A stretch of 48,807 nucleotides of DNA from SIG673 sp045638685 (GCA_045638685.1 JAZUBT010000025.1:1-48807); one strand, 5' to 3'. Positions 6,411 through 15,708 are shown, numbered from the stretch's first letter. The notes: generated by a model from the letters alone, not told the origin. Program-made: numbers and translations.

Positions 6411-7079
6411 TTACTGAAGCGTCAGCTTCTCGGTATGCAAAAAGGCGTTTGCTGCTATTGCGTCGGGCAAGGGTACGCTTACAGACGCCGAACATTCAGT
6501 GCAATAGATAAGAACGGTGTCGAGATTTGTTCCAACGAACTTAAATTCGTATTTTCCACATTTTCCGCACTTGCAGGTGATATTCCCCTCGTCCTCAAGC
6601 TCACAAAGCAAGAAATGTACCACCGACTGCATTTCGGGATCGGGCACTCTGTCGCTTTCCGCCTCGTCATCGGCCTCCTTGGCGGTAATAAAGGTCTCAA
6701 CGTCCTCCACTCCCGCTTCCTTTAATATCCTGATAAGCGCCTCATCAGCCTCTTCAATCGCACCCGTAACGGCGTTTTCGTTTCCTATAATACAAAGATC
6801 TATACCCGAATAGGGACAGGCGTAACTGAAAATCTCGGAGTCAAAAAAGGTCTGAGAGCTTAAAACAAAGCTATGCGCGTCGGCGCAAACGAGACAGGGG
6901 GTTGTAACTTTAATCTTTTTGTCGCTCGTCTTAACAACGTTAAGCTCGCTGCCCCCGCAGTCGCATTTAAGCTTTATAAGGTCGCCCGAAAGCGAAAAAA
7001 TACCGACCATACCCCTGACCATTTTTCCGCATTTCGGACAGCGGTATGCTATTGTCGTTTCTTTTGAATTTAATATCAT
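6411..7079 (-). CDS. Zinc-ribbon protein of unknown function
   Basis: A 222-residue protein that I can describe but not assign. Cys motifs come in sets: YRCPKCGK near residue 13, CDCGG near 40, CLVC near 62, CPYSGIDLC near 89 and, in the C-terminal part, CKCGKCGKYEF plus YCTEC. This suggests at least two zinc ribbons separated by an acidic helical region (residues ~105-155, rich in E, D and A). There is no signal peptide or membrane segment, so it should be cytosolic. AAAGGACT precedes the ATG. It lies 104 nt after a membrane-protein gene on the same strand and may share its promoter at 7946. Confidence 0.75.
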   Translation of the reverse strand: MILNSKETTIAYRCPKCGKMVRGMVGIFSLSGDLIKLKCDCGGSELNVVKTSDKKIKVTTPCLVCADAHSFVLSSQTFFDSEIFSYACPYSGIDLCIIGNENAVTGAIEEADEALIRILKEAGVEDVETFITAKEADDEAESDRVPDPEMQSVVHFLLCELEDEGNITCKCGKCGKYEFKFVGTNLDTVLIYCTECSASVSVPLPDAIAANAFLHTEKLTLQ

Positions 7080-7183
7080 AATATAGTCCTTTCTGTTATA
7101 AGGAGTAATCTAAAAGCTTTCACATTACGGCCGTCAACCCTCTTTAAGAGTTACCCTCACAGCGGCTGTCCGGCGCACCCCCA

Positions 7184-7885
7184 TTACGGATTATGTGTAA
7201 AAAGCTCCGGTTTTTTAGACGGCGGTTTTCCGTAGTCGTAGTCGTTTTTGGCAAAATCGTATCTATATACGTAAAGCGTATGACGCGGATTTGTCTTGCT
7301 CTCTTGGTTTACGTAAAAAACCTCAAGCTTCATTTCGCTGACGTCGGTAAGTGTAACGTTATCAAACACAAGGCGACGGTAGGTATATCCCGTTTTAGAG
7401 GCTTTGGTATAGGAATAAGAGGTATATCTTACGCCGTTATTATCGCGCAGCGCAAAGGTGTAGTACTCCCCGTCGGTAATATTTTCGGCATCCGGATACT
7501 CCGCTTTAAGGTAGTTTAACGCTCTGTCGTTATATCTTAACGTTACCTGAAGCTGTCCTATCTGCGGAGCGTAGGTTATCGCGCTGACCGAAAACATACT
7601 GTCCTCGGCCTTGCCGTCTCTGTTAAAGCTGTCCGAGGCGAGAATATGCTGAACGGTAAAGCTGTCTCCATAGGTATTATATCCGTTTTCCGTTATTTCA
7701 GTAAACACCATTTTTTTCATGGAGCTCGGGGGCTTCGATGCAATAAGTCTCACCGACATAAGCGCGATAAGACCGAACACAAAGCAGACGAAAAATACCG
7801 AAAACGCTTTTTTAAGCACCTTTTTGTATTTCGGCTCGTCAGGTCTCCACGAATCGTCCTCTTTACCGAATTCATCAAACATCAT
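7184..7885 (-). CDS. Single-pass membrane protein, unknown function
   Basis: A 233-residue protein with a charged cytosolic N-terminus (FGKEDDSWRPDEPKYKK), one transmembrane helix at about 29-50, and an extracytoplasmic beta-rich domain rich in Tyr, Thr and Asn (for example NYLKAEYPDAEN and YTSYSYTKASKTGYTYRR). No family recognised. GGGAG lies 7 nt before the ATG. A promoter with a palindrome in its spacer lies about 60 nt upstream. Confidence 0.7.
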   Translation of the reverse strand: MMFDEFGKEDDSWRPDEPKYKKVLKKAFSVFFVCFVFGLIALMSVRLIASKPPSSMKKMVFTEITENGYNTYGDSFTVQHILASDSFNRDGKAEDSMFSVSAITYAPQIGQLQVTLRYNDRALNYLKAEYPDAENITDGEYYTFALRDNNGVRYTSYSYTKASKTGYTYRRLVFDNVTLTDVSEMKLEVFYVNQESKTNPRHTLYVYRYDFAKNDYDYGKPPSKKPELFTHNP

Positions 7886-7945
7886 TCGTTTCTCCCTTCA
7901 CATTTTTTAAAACAAGCATTATGCGTTTTTCTCTTTTTATGCCTT

Positions 7946-7974
7946 ATTGTATCATATTTTATGATATTTTTCAA
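7946..7974 (-). promoter_or_regulatory. Promoter with 17-bp palindrome between -35 and -10
   Basis: On the minus strand TTGAAA (plus 7969-7974), 17 nt, TACAAT (plus 7946-7951). The spacer is filled by TATCATA-TTT-TATGATA (7950-7966), a perfect inverted repeat and a plausible repressor site. Confidence 0.6.
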
Positions 7975-8171
7975 GTGATTTTCTTATATTACCCCTGACA
8001 TTATATAAATATTCTGTTAAAATTAAACCGTTACCCGCCTTTTTAAGCCTTGCTGTATTTTTATTTTACAGTTACTAATGTCAAAGACACACGGTTAATG
8101 AAGCGTAGCCATTAAATCGGCTTCCCAGCGCAGGTTCACTTTTTATTAATTTAAAATTTTTATATATTTAC

Positions 8172-8200
8172 TTGACATTAAGTTAGATATTTGTTATTAT
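8172..8200 (+). promoter_or_regulatory. Promoter of the aminotransferase gene
   Basis: TTGACA (8172-8177), 17-nt spacer, TATTAT (8195-8200), about 55 nt before the start codon. The sequence 7975-8170 shows no gene. Confidence 0.7.
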
Positions 8201-8255
8201 ATATAGTATCTTATAATATAAGTACGCTTTACTTAACATCAAGGAGACATAACAA

Positions 8256-9449
8256 ATGGAGTACCGTATTTCCGACAAGCTTAAAAGCTTAAAGCCCTCG
8301 GCTATAAGAGAAATTTTTAAAAGCCTTTCCGATCCGGAGATTATAGCTTTCGCGGCAGGAAACCCTGCGGCAGAGTCCTTTCCGTCGGAGTTTATAGAAA
8401 AAAGCTGTGCCGACATTCTTCGTAAAAGCGCGATAACCGCGCTTCAATATAATATAACGGAAGGCTACCCGCCGCTTCGCGCCGCAGTCAAAGAGCGTCT
8501 TTCCACGGCGTTCGGTATCGGCAGAGAGTTCGACGAAACCATAATAACCTCGGGCGGTCAGCAGGGTATCGAGCTTGCCTGCAAGGTTATGTGCAACGAG
8601 GGAGACGTTATCATAGCGGAAAACCCAAGCTTTATCGGCGCGCTTAACGCATTCCGTTCAAACGGCGCGAAAATCGTAGGCGTCGAGATGGAAAACGACG
8701 GCATGGACACCGAAGCGCTTGAAGAAGCGCTTAAGACTAATCCAAACGCTAAGCTTATCTACGTTATCCCCACCTTCCAGAACCCTATGGGTATAACCAC
8801 GTCAAAGGAAAAGAGAGAAAAGATATACGCGCTTGCAAAGAAATACGGCGTTCTTATCCTTGAGGACAACCCTTACGGTGAGCTTCGTTTTTCGGGACAG
8901 GACGTCCCCACGATAAAGAGTATGGATACCGACGGTCTCGTTATATACAGCGGCTCCTACTCCAAGGTGCTTTCTTCGGGAATGAGAATCGGATTCCTCG
9001 TTGCTCCGAAGGAGGTTATGTCAAAGGTGGTCGTCGCAAAGCAGGTTGAGGACGTTCACACCAACATTCTCTGTCAGATGATATGCGAGGATTTTGTAAC
9101 GAGCGACGAGTATCTCCCGCATCTTGATAAAATCCGCGCGCTTTACAAGAAAAAATGCGCTATTATGCTTAACGAGATGGACAGGTGCTTCCCGAAAAGC
9201 GTAAAATACACCCGTCCCGACGGAGGTCTTTTCCTCTGGTGTACGCTTCCCGACGGCATAAGCCTTAACGATTTTGTCGCGAAGGCGTTAAAGGAGAAGG
9301 TTGCCGTTGTGCCCGGCACGGCGTTCAACTGCGACACCGAGGCACCGTCAAACGCATTCAGACTTAACTACTCCACTCCGTCCGAGGAGCAGATAGTAAG
9401 AGGAGTTCAGATTCTCGGAAAGCTGCTTTCCGACCTCGGGGCGAAATAA
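8256..9449 (+). CDS. PLP-dependent class I/II aminotransferase (LysN/AraT-like)
   Basis: A 397-residue fold-type I transaminase. Motifs: SGGQQGIELACKV (cofactor phosphate region), PTFQNPMG, ILEDNPYGELRF with the conserved Asp and Tyr, and SGSYSKVLSSGMRIGF, in which Lys237 should bind PLP. The full-length match to the MocR-like/2-aminoadipate aminotransferase group (DPEIIAFAAGNPA at the N-terminus) points to a broad amino-acid transaminase; the substrate cannot be read from sequence. It starts at ATG 8256 after AAGGAGA. trpS follows 159 nt later with no terminator in between. Confidence 0.9.
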   Translation: MEYRISDKLKSLKPSAIREIFKSLSDPEIIAFAAGNPAAESFPSEFIEKSCADILRKSAITALQYNITEGYPPLRAAVKERLSTAFGIGREFDETIITSGGQQGIELACKVMCNEGDVIIAENPSFIGALNAFRSNGAKIVGVEMENDGMDTEALEEALKTNPNAKLIYVIPTFQNPMGITTSKEKREKIYALAKKYGVLILEDNPYGELRFSGQDVPTIKSMDTDGLVIYSGSYSKVLSSGMRIGFLVAPKEVMSKVVVAKQVEDVHTNILCQMICEDFVTSDEYLPHLDKIRALYKKKCAIMLNEMDRCFPKSVKYTRPDGGLFLWCTLPDGISLNDFVAKALKEKVAVVPGTAFNCDTEAPSNAFRLNYSTPSEEQIVRGVQILGKLLSDLGAK

Positions 9450-9608
9450 GACGGGTGCACCGAGAACAATGCTTTTAAAGGCTCTCGCGAACAGAATTTG
9501 GCGCGCTGCACGGTATTGAGAACAGCGCTTCAAAAGGCATTTGCCAACAAAGGCAATAAACCCGGTTTATTTTTCACTTTGCATTTAAACAGAAAGGTAC
9601 TTAAAACA

Positions 9609-10619
9609 GTGGATAACAGCATAATCACACCAAAGAAAACTATTTTCTCGGGAGTTCAGCCGAGCGGAAATCTGACGATAGGAAACTATCTCGGAGCTAT
9701 CAAAAACTGGACCACCCTTCAGGACGAATACAACTGCATATACTGTGTCGTTGATATGCATGCTATAACGGTTCGCCAGGTGCCGGCAGACCTTCGCCGC
9801 AGAACCTACGAAACGCTTGCCGTTTACATAGCAGCGGGACTTGACCCCGAAAAGAACACACTTTTCGTACAGAGCCACGTTCCGGAGCACGCCGTGCTCG
9901 CTTGGGATCTCGGCTGCTTTACCATGTTCGGAGAGCTTAACCGTATGACGCAGTTCAAGGACAAAAGCCGTGGAAACGCCGACAACATAAACGCAGGTCT
10001 TTTCACCTATCCCGTGCTTATGGCTGCTGATATTCTTCTCTACAAGGCAGACCTCGTTCCCGTAGGCTCCGACCAGAAGCAGCACCTCGAGCTTGCGCGC
10101 GATATAGCTATGAGATTTAACGGCACCTTCAGCGACACCTTCCCGGTTCCCGAGGGTTATATTTCCAAAACCGGTATGCGTATTATGTCGCTCGCAGATC
10201 CTACCAAGAAAATGAGCAAATCCGATGCTAACCCCAATGCGTCGGTTGGTATTCTCGATTCAAGAGACGATATAATAAGGAAATTTAAAAGAGCCGTAAC
10301 CGACTCGGACACCGTGGTAAGATACGCCGACGGCAAGGACGGAATAAATAACCTTATGAGCATATATTCCTGCTTTACAGGAAAAACGTATGGAGAAATC
10401 GAAAAAGAGTTTGACGGCAAGGGCTACGGCGACTTTAAGCTCGCGGTAGGCGAGACGGTCGCCGACTCCCTCGCTCCTTTAAGAGAAAGGTTTGACTCTC
10501 TTATGAGGGACAAGGCGTATCTTGAGGACGTTATGCGCAGCGGAGCGTTGGCGGCTTCCAAAATTGCCGGTAAAACAATAGCTAAGGTACACAAAAAGCT
10601 CGGCTTTGTAGGTCTTTGA
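9609..10619 (+). CDS. trpS: Tryptophanyl-tRNA synthetase
   Basis: Charges tRNA-Trp with tryptophan. A class I synthetase with FSGVQPSGNLTIGNYLGA holding the HIGH-type TIGN, and the KMSKS loop as KKMSKSDAN. LVPVGSDQKQHLELARDIA is the tryptophan-pocket region. I place the start at GTG 9609, giving 336 aa, the usual size: AGAAAGG lies 11 nt upstream, and the in-frame TTG farther up (9498) adds 37 unrelated residues with no ribosome binding site. No T-box leader is apparent upstream. Confidence 0.95.
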   Translation: MDNSIITPKKTIFSGVQPSGNLTIGNYLGAIKNWTTLQDEYNCIYCVVDMHAITVRQVPADLRRRTYETLAVYIAAGLDPEKNTLFVQSHVPEHAVLAWDLGCFTMFGELNRMTQFKDKSRGNADNINAGLFTYPVLMAADILLYKADLVPVGSDQKQHLELARDIAMRFNGTFSDTFPVPEGYISKTGMRIMSLADPTKKMSKSDANPNASVGILDSRDDIIRKFKRAVTDSDTVVRYADGKDGINNLMSIYSCFTGKTYGEIEKEFDGKGYGDFKLAVGETVADSLAPLRERFDSLMRDKAYLEDVMRSGALAASKIAGKTIAKVHKKLGFVGL

Positions 10620-10772
10620 CTTATACGTTCAAAACTAACCGGTTCCGGAATATAAGTGCAGGCGGCCCTATGATAACGGCGCCGGCACCTACCGACCGTC
10701 CGGAGCGAGCCTCCCTATATTCATTCGCGGGGCAAGCCCCCCTTCAATTAAAACAAAGGAGCGTAAAGAATT

Positions 10773-11774
10773 TTGGAAATCAGAGTAATTATAGCCGCTG
10801 TGATTGCGGCGGTATCAGCTTTCCTTCTCACGTTCGGAGTAAGAAAGCTCTCTCCTATACTCGGCTTTATGGACGTGCCTAAGGACGACAGAAGAATGCA
10901 CGAAACTGCGGTTCCGCGAGCGGGCGGAATTGCCGTTTACATAGCGTTTTTAGTTGCTATATGCATAACGGGGCTTTGGGATATTTTTCTCCCCTACGCC
11001 GTATGCGGATTTATAATAATAGCGGTCGGTCTTGCCGACGACAAGATTTCGGTAAGCCCTAAAGCGAAGCTTGTCGTTCAGGCTCTCGCGGGCGCCGTCC
11101 TATGTCTTTTCGGCATAACCGTTGACGAGCTTCTGTTCTTCGGATTTAAGCTTAACCTCGGATGGGCAGCGTATCCGCTTACCGTTATCTGGGTTATCGC
11201 CATCACAAACGTCTTTAATTTAATCGACGGACTTGACGGACTTTGCTGCGGACTCTCCATAATCGGAGCCGGAGCGATAGGTCTGCTTGCCTACTTTGAC
11301 GGAAATGCGTCTCTTACCGCATGCTCTCTTATCTTCGTCGCAGCTTGTCTCGGATTTTTGCCGCACAACGCTCACAAGGCTAAAATTTTTATAGGCGACA
11401 GCGGAGCAATGCTGTGCGGATTTACTTTGGCGACGCTTTCCTGCCAAACGGTTTTTGAGGCAAGAACGTCGGTTCCCTCTTTTGCCGCTATCGTTATTTT
11501 CGGCATTCCCCTCTTTGACGCCGTCTTTGCGGTTATACGCCGTCTTATAGGAAAAAGTAACATTTTTGTAGGTGACAAAAAGCACGTTCACCATAGACTG
11601 AGCGAGCGTTACGGACACAGAAACGCCGTTATACTTCTTTACGTCGGCGCGCTTATGCTCGGAGGAATAGCTATTTTAATGGGCTACTCGCTAATTTCTG
11701 AGATAATAGCCGTTATACTGTCGCTTCTCGTTTTAGCCTACGCGATAATCAGGTTTGGAATATACAAGGGCTAA
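10773..11774 (+). CDS. Undecaprenyl-phosphate GlcNAc-1-phosphate transferase (WecA/TagO family)
   Basis: Polytopic membrane enzyme that starts a lipid-linked glycan by transferring a sugar-1-phosphate to undecaprenyl phosphate. Visible motifs: the Asp pair in VGLADDKI, NVFNLIDGLDGL, KIFIGDSGAMLCG and the basic HVHHRL loop near the C-terminus. There are about 10-11 hydrophobic segments in 333 aa. The TTG start at 10773 is chosen because AAAGGAGCG lies 11 nt upstream and no ATG fits. It may begin teichoic-acid-like or capsular glycan synthesis, together with the CapD-type gene at 24503 (inference). Confidence 0.92.
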   Translation: MEIRVIIAAVIAAVSAFLLTFGVRKLSPILGFMDVPKDDRRMHETAVPRAGGIAVYIAFLVAICITGLWDIFLPYAVCGFIIIAVGLADDKISVSPKAKLVVQALAGAVLCLFGITVDELLFFGFKLNLGWAAYPLTVIWVIAITNVFNLIDGLDGLCCGLSIIGAGAIGLLAYFDGNASLTACSLIFVAACLGFLPHNAHKAKIFIGDSGAMLCGFTLATLSCQTVFEARTSVPSFAAIVIFGIPLFDAVFAVIRRLIGKSNIFVGDKKHVHHRLSERYGHRNAVILLYVGALMLGGIAILMGYSLISEIIAVILSLLVLAYAIIRFGIYKG

Positions 11775-11821
11775 AATTTCTTCAAAATTTACGTACCGCT
11801 TATCCCGAAAGGATCTTAAAT

Positions 11822-12520
11822 ATGGAATGGCTTAACGCTATCTGGCAGGATATATGCACCGAAGCGCCTTACCTGCTCAGAATCCTTATCGCCGCACTGT
11901 GCGGAGGCGCGATAGGAATAGAAAGAACGCTGCGTCAGAAGGACGCGGGCTTCCGTACTCACGTCATAGTCGCTCTCGGAGCGTCTCTTATGACGGTCGT
12001 ATCAAAATACGGCTTTTTCGACCTCGCTAACACCGGAGTCTCCGCCGACGCAACGAAAATTGCCTCTAATATTATAACCGGAATCTCCTTTCTCGGAGCG
12101 GGAATGATTTTCGTCAAAGGAGCAAACATAAAAGGTCTTACCACCGCAGCCGGAGTATGGGCAACCGCCGCGGTAGCTATGGCTCTCGGAACGGGGCTGT
12201 ATTTCACCGGCATACTTTCCACGGTAATAATAATTTTAATACAGGTTCTGTTCCACACCTTTCTTATTGGATTTGACAAGGTTCTTTCAAACGACAAAAC
12301 GACCGAGCTTGTAATAACGCTTACGCACAGCGTGGAAACGGTGGAAAAAATCAAATCCGCGCTTTCCTCGCAAGGCTTTTCCATTGTAAGCGGAAAAACA
12401 GAGCTGAGCGGCGACGGTAAAATGACCGTCTCTCTTTCGGTAAAGGGTGATAAGCTTGCTTCGATAGACGAAGCTATGACTCTTCTTAACGAAGAAAATA
12501 TTAAATACGTTTCATTCTGA
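11822..12520 (+). CDS. MgtC/SapB family membrane protein
   Basis: A 232-residue protein with four to five N-terminal transmembrane helices and a C-terminal ACT-like cytosolic domain (about 155-232). The MgtC signature is clear: LCGGAIGIERTLRQKDAGFRT, IVALGASLMT, ISFLGAGMIF, GLTTAAGVWATAAVAMA. Family members modulate Mg2+ limitation and ATP synthase in pathogens; the role in other bacteria is less certain. It sits 47 nt after the sugar-phosphate transferase, probably co-transcribed. Confidence 0.9.
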   Translation: MEWLNAIWQDICTEAPYLLRILIAALCGGAIGIERTLRQKDAGFRTHVIVALGASLMTVVSKYGFFDLANTGVSADATKIASNIITGISFLGAGMIFVKGANIKGLTTAAGVWATAAVAMALGTGLYFTGILSTVIIILIQVLFHTFLIGFDKVLSNDKTTELVITLTHSVETVEKIKSALSSQGFSIVSGKTELSGDGKMTVSLSVKGDKLASIDEAMTLLNEENIKYVSF

Positions 12521-12646
12521 TAGGCGCTTAATCTTACGGGCAGCTTGTTCGGAGCTGTGCCGTCTAAGACAAGCCGCCATTTCGATAAACCGGCCTTCAA
12601 AATTATTTTCATTTTGCTTTCAGCACCTAAACCCGGAGGTTACCTT

Positions 12647-13762
12647 ATGAAAAAAACTCTTAGAATTTTAGCCTTTTTGCTTGTTTTCACAATGCTTTTC
12701 CCTCTCGTTTCCTGCAAAAAGGATGATGACGGCGAGGACGACGACTACGTATGGAACCCGTATCCGTACGAAAATCTCGGAGATTTCCTTTCCGTTCCGG
12801 ATTACAAAGGCTTCTCTGTAAGCCAAGCTTTTATAGACAGAGAAATTAACTTAATCCTCGCTTCTCTTTTCAACGATCGTAACCTTTACGTCGAGGTAAC
12901 GACAGAGCGGGCCGCTAAGGAGTGGGACAGAGTTAAGCTTGAGTTTTCAAGCATAGTCGTCGGAGAGGAGACGGTTTATCCTTTGCCCGAAGACCCCGAA
13001 GGCGACGGGGATACCTCGGAAAAAGAAAACAGCTATGCGTTTGTTTTGGGCAGTCATTCAGCGATTGCCGATATCGAAAACGCCGTTTTCGGTATGACGT
13101 TAAACTCGGAAAAGGAGATAACCTTTGATTTCCCCACCGACTACACAACCGTAAAGGACTACGCCGGAAAAACCGCGACCTTTAAGTTTAAGCTTGTTAA
13201 TATTCAGGAGCCGCCGGAGCTTACCGACGACCTTTGCTACCGCTTTACCACGTATATAAACCCCGAGGTTATGCGCGAGGCGTTTGAGCAGGAAATAATA
13301 TACGGAAAGTTCTGGGAATATATGCTGGAAAACTCCGTGCTTAAAGCAAAGCCCGAAAAGGAGTTTAACGACTACTATAACTACTTTTTAGATATTATCA
13401 AGAGCTATGCAAAGAGCAATAACAAAACTCTTGAGGAATACGTAACGACAGACGGCAAAAACCACCCCTCGATGGGACTTTACGACGGCATTACAATGGA
13501 CGACTTTTACAGGATCGCAACCGAATTCGCCGACGAAAATCTTAAAAACGATTTACTTCTCCACTCTCTTATAAGAGCCGAGGGGCTCCAGACCTCGGGA
13601 GGTCTTTACAAGGCGGCAGAGAGGCAGCTTCTTCTCTCCTACGGAGTGGGATACACAATAGATTCTCTTATGGAAAAACACGGCAAGGACCAGATAATAA
13701 CCAGCATAATGGACATTCAGGTCCGCTCACGCATTTTAACTTACGTAACCAAAACCCCGTAA
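12647..13762 (+). CDS. Trigger-factor-like lipoprotein
   Basis: A 371-residue secreted lipoprotein with signal peptide and lipobox LVSC (Cys23), followed by an acidic linker. Residues ~95-200 resemble the FKBP/PPIase domain of trigger factor (WDRVKLEFS, FVLGSHSAIADIENAVFGM, FPTDYTTVKDYAGKTATFKF). The rest is helical like the trigger-factor C-domain. The ribosome-binding N-domain is missing, so it probably acts as an extracytoplasmic folding factor. Start at ATG 12647 after CGGAGG. The next gene encodes a second, membrane-anchored version; divergent tandem duplication is likely. Confidence 0.8.
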   Translation: MKKTLRILAFLLVFTMLFPLVSCKKDDDGEDDDYVWNPYPYENLGDFLSVPDYKGFSVSQAFIDREINLILASLFNDRNLYVEVTTERAAKEWDRVKLEFSSIVVGEETVYPLPEDPEGDGDTSEKENSYAFVLGSHSAIADIENAVFGMTLNSEKEITFDFPTDYTTVKDYAGKTATFKFKLVNIQEPPELTDDLCYRFTTYINPEVMREAFEQEIIYGKFWEYMLENSVLKAKPEKEFNDYYNYFLDIIKSYAKSNNKTLEEYVTTDGKNHPSMGLYDGITMDDFYRIATEFADENLKNDLLLHSLIRAEGLQTSGGLYKAAERQLLLSYGVGYTIDSLMEKHGKDQIITSIMDIQVRSRILTYVTKTP

Positions 13763-13802
13763 CACCTTTGTTCGGAAAATACAAAAAAGAGGTAAAACCA
13801 AA

Positions 13803-14963
13803 ATGGCAAAGCTTATGAACCCCCCGCAAAAGAAAACCTACACGAAATTTAAGAAAAAGAGGACGCCCTTTAATTTCCAGAAGTACAAAAAGCTTATTAT
13901 TCTCGTCTCCTCTCTGCTTTTGGCGGCGCTTACTCTTTCCATCGGGCTCGGAATATTCCTTAACTGGTATTTCGTGGATACAAAGTACGACAGCCCCTTC
14001 TTTAAGAGCCGTGTCGTTCTTCCCGATTTTAACTCGCTCTCAGTAACGACGTCGTCGGTTAATAAATCCTTTGAATATCAAAAAAAGATGTTTTTACGTT
14101 CTAATTCTACATTTACGCCGGTTACCGAGGGCGAGATACTTGAGGGCTACAACGTAACGATAGACGGAATAGGCTATTTCGTTACCGACGGCGTAACAGA
14201 AACCACCCCCTACTCCGGAAGTAAGCTTGACGATTACGAGGTAACCGACGTAGGTAATCACATAACCGAGTCAGGCGCCCCCTTCTTCCCCGAAATTCAG
14301 TCGGCGCTTATAGGCAAAAGCGTTAAGGAGGGCACAAAGACAACGGCAGAGCTAAAGTACGCAGACAATTACAGCATCGAGGAGTTAAAGGGCAAGACGA
14401 TGCACTTTGAAATAACCATTGTAAGCGTTACCAAAACCAATTCCCCCGATTACACCGACGCCCTTGTTAAGTCAAAGACCGGTTTTGAATCGATAGCGGC
14501 ATATGAAACGGCACTCCGCGAGATGGTTGAAAGAGAGCTTATCTGGTCGAACATCGTATCAAACACCGAAATAAAGAAGTACCCGAAAAAGTTTATTAAA
14601 TACTATTCAAACGAGTTTGACAGCTACTATCAAAGCAAAATGAAGAGCGAAAACATAAACTTTTCACAGCTTCTTTCCTCTCTCGGACTTAAAGACGAAA
14701 ACGAATACAAGGCCGCTATGCAGAATTATGCAGAGGGTGTTGTAAAGGAGGAAATGGTGCTTTACAGGATAGCAAAGAACGAGAAAATTCGCGTTTCAAA
14801 ATCCGAATACCAAAACGAGCTGAAAAAGCTTGCCGCGGAAAACGGCTACTCTGACAAAATAGACGAATTTGAGGACGGCTACGGCAAGGACGCTATCCTT
14901 CGCACCGTGCTTTGGGATAAAGTCAAGGAGCATCTCAGAATCGAAGTCCCGATAGGCGAATAA
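13803..14963 (+). CDS. Membrane-anchored trigger-factor-like protein
   Basis: A 386-residue protein: a very basic N-terminus (KKTYTKFKKKRTPFNFQKYKK), one transmembrane helix (~32-54), then an extracytoplasmic region with an FKBP-like domain (PFFPEIQSALIGKSVKEG, YSIEELKGKTMHFEITIVSV) and a helical trigger-factor-like C-domain (ETALREMVERELIWSN, MQNYAEGVVKEEMVLYRIA). It follows the lipoprotein homologue by 40 nt with AAAGAGG before the ATG. The FKBP catalytic aromatics are not obvious, so chaperone rather than isomerase activity is more likely. Confidence 0.78.
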   Translation: MAKLMNPPQKKTYTKFKKKRTPFNFQKYKKLIILVSSLLLAALTLSIGLGIFLNWYFVDTKYDSPFFKSRVVLPDFNSLSVTTSSVNKSFEYQKKMFLRSNSTFTPVTEGEILEGYNVTIDGIGYFVTDGVTETTPYSGSKLDDYEVTDVGNHITESGAPFFPEIQSALIGKSVKEGTKTTAELKYADNYSIEELKGKTMHFEITIVSVTKTNSPDYTDALVKSKTGFESIAAYETALREMVERELIWSNIVSNTEIKKYPKKFIKYYSNEFDSYYQSKMKSENINFSQLLSSLGLKDENEYKAAMQNYAEGVVKEEMVLYRIAKNEKIRVSKSEYQNELKKLAAENGYSDKIDEFEDGYGKDAILRTVLWDKVKEHLRIEVPIGE

Positions 14964-15150
14964 AATCACGTTTTTACAAAACGGACGAACACTTGTCGCC
15001 CATATCGGGTTTCAAGCGTAAAAGCTTAAAGAACCTTTTTTCGTAGCCGTGGCTGCTGCGGAGGGTAGGCAACTCTCGGAAAGCATCGGTTATAATTTCA
15101 CGGACACGAAAAACACAGACCTTCAATCTTTTATAAAGGAGTTCACACAA

Positions 15151-15639
15151 ATGAACAGAGTATCAAAGGAAAACTACTATCTCGATATAGCGGAGACGGT
15201 TGCAACGAGAAGCACCTGTCTGCGTAAATCCTTCGGAGCTATAATCGTCAAAAACGATACAATTGTTTCCACCGGCTACAACGGAGCGCCGCGAGGAAGA
15301 AAAAACTGTAGCGACATCTGCTCCTGTATAAGAGACGAGCTTAACATACCGCGAGGAGAGAGATACGAGCTTTGCCGTTCGGTTCATTCCGAGGCTAACG
15401 CCATCATCGCCGCAAGTCGCGAGCAGATGCTCGGCGCAACCCTCTATATGGCTTGTCTCGACTCGAAAACAGGTGAGCTTGTAGCGGGTACAAACAGCTG
15501 CGCTATGTGTAAAAGAATGATAATAAACGCGGGAATAGATAAGGTGGTTATAAGAAACACCCCCGAGGACTTTAAGGTGGTTACCGTTTCCGATTGGATT
15601 GAGGACGACGATAGCCTTACCGGACGCCGCGGATATTAA
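15151..15639 (+). CDS. dCMP/cytidylate deaminase family protein (ComEB-like)
   Basis: A zinc-dependent deaminase of 162 aa that probably converts dCMP to dUMP for dTTP synthesis. The zinc site is visible as CRSVHSEANAI (His and catalytic Glu) and SCAMCKR (Cys pair). GYNGAPRGRKNC is the substrate-loop signature of dCMP deaminases. Start at ATG 15151 with AAAGGAG 9 nt upstream; the frame runs open farther upstream without a ribosome binding site. Its last codons lie inside a 42-nt tandem repeat (15625-15708), so the C-terminus GRRGY may be recently remodelled. Confidence 0.9.
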   Translation: MNRVSKENYYLDIAETVATRSTCLRKSFGAIIVKNDTIVSTGYNGAPRGRKNCSDICSCIRDELNIPRGERYELCRSVHSEANAIIAASREQMLGATLYMACLDSKTGELVAGTNSCAMCKRMIINAGIDKVVIRNTPEDFKVVTVSDWIEDDDSLTGRRGY

Positions 15640-15708
15640 ATTTATTTCTCCTTCGGTTAATAAAAACGCCGCGGATATTAAATTCGCTTTTCCCTCGTCT
15701 AATAAAAA
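15625..15708. repeat. 42-nt tandem repeat, two units plus trace of a third
   Basis: Units begin at 15625 and 15667 with CGCCGCGGATATTAAATT and both end in TAATAAAAA; a third CGCC follows at 15709. Unit 1 contains the deaminase stop codon. The halves differ mainly in the middle. Confidence 0.85.

Noticed and set aside
9450..9608. T-box leader before trpS
   Set aside because: No T-box sequence or terminator/antiterminator pair is visible in this spacer.
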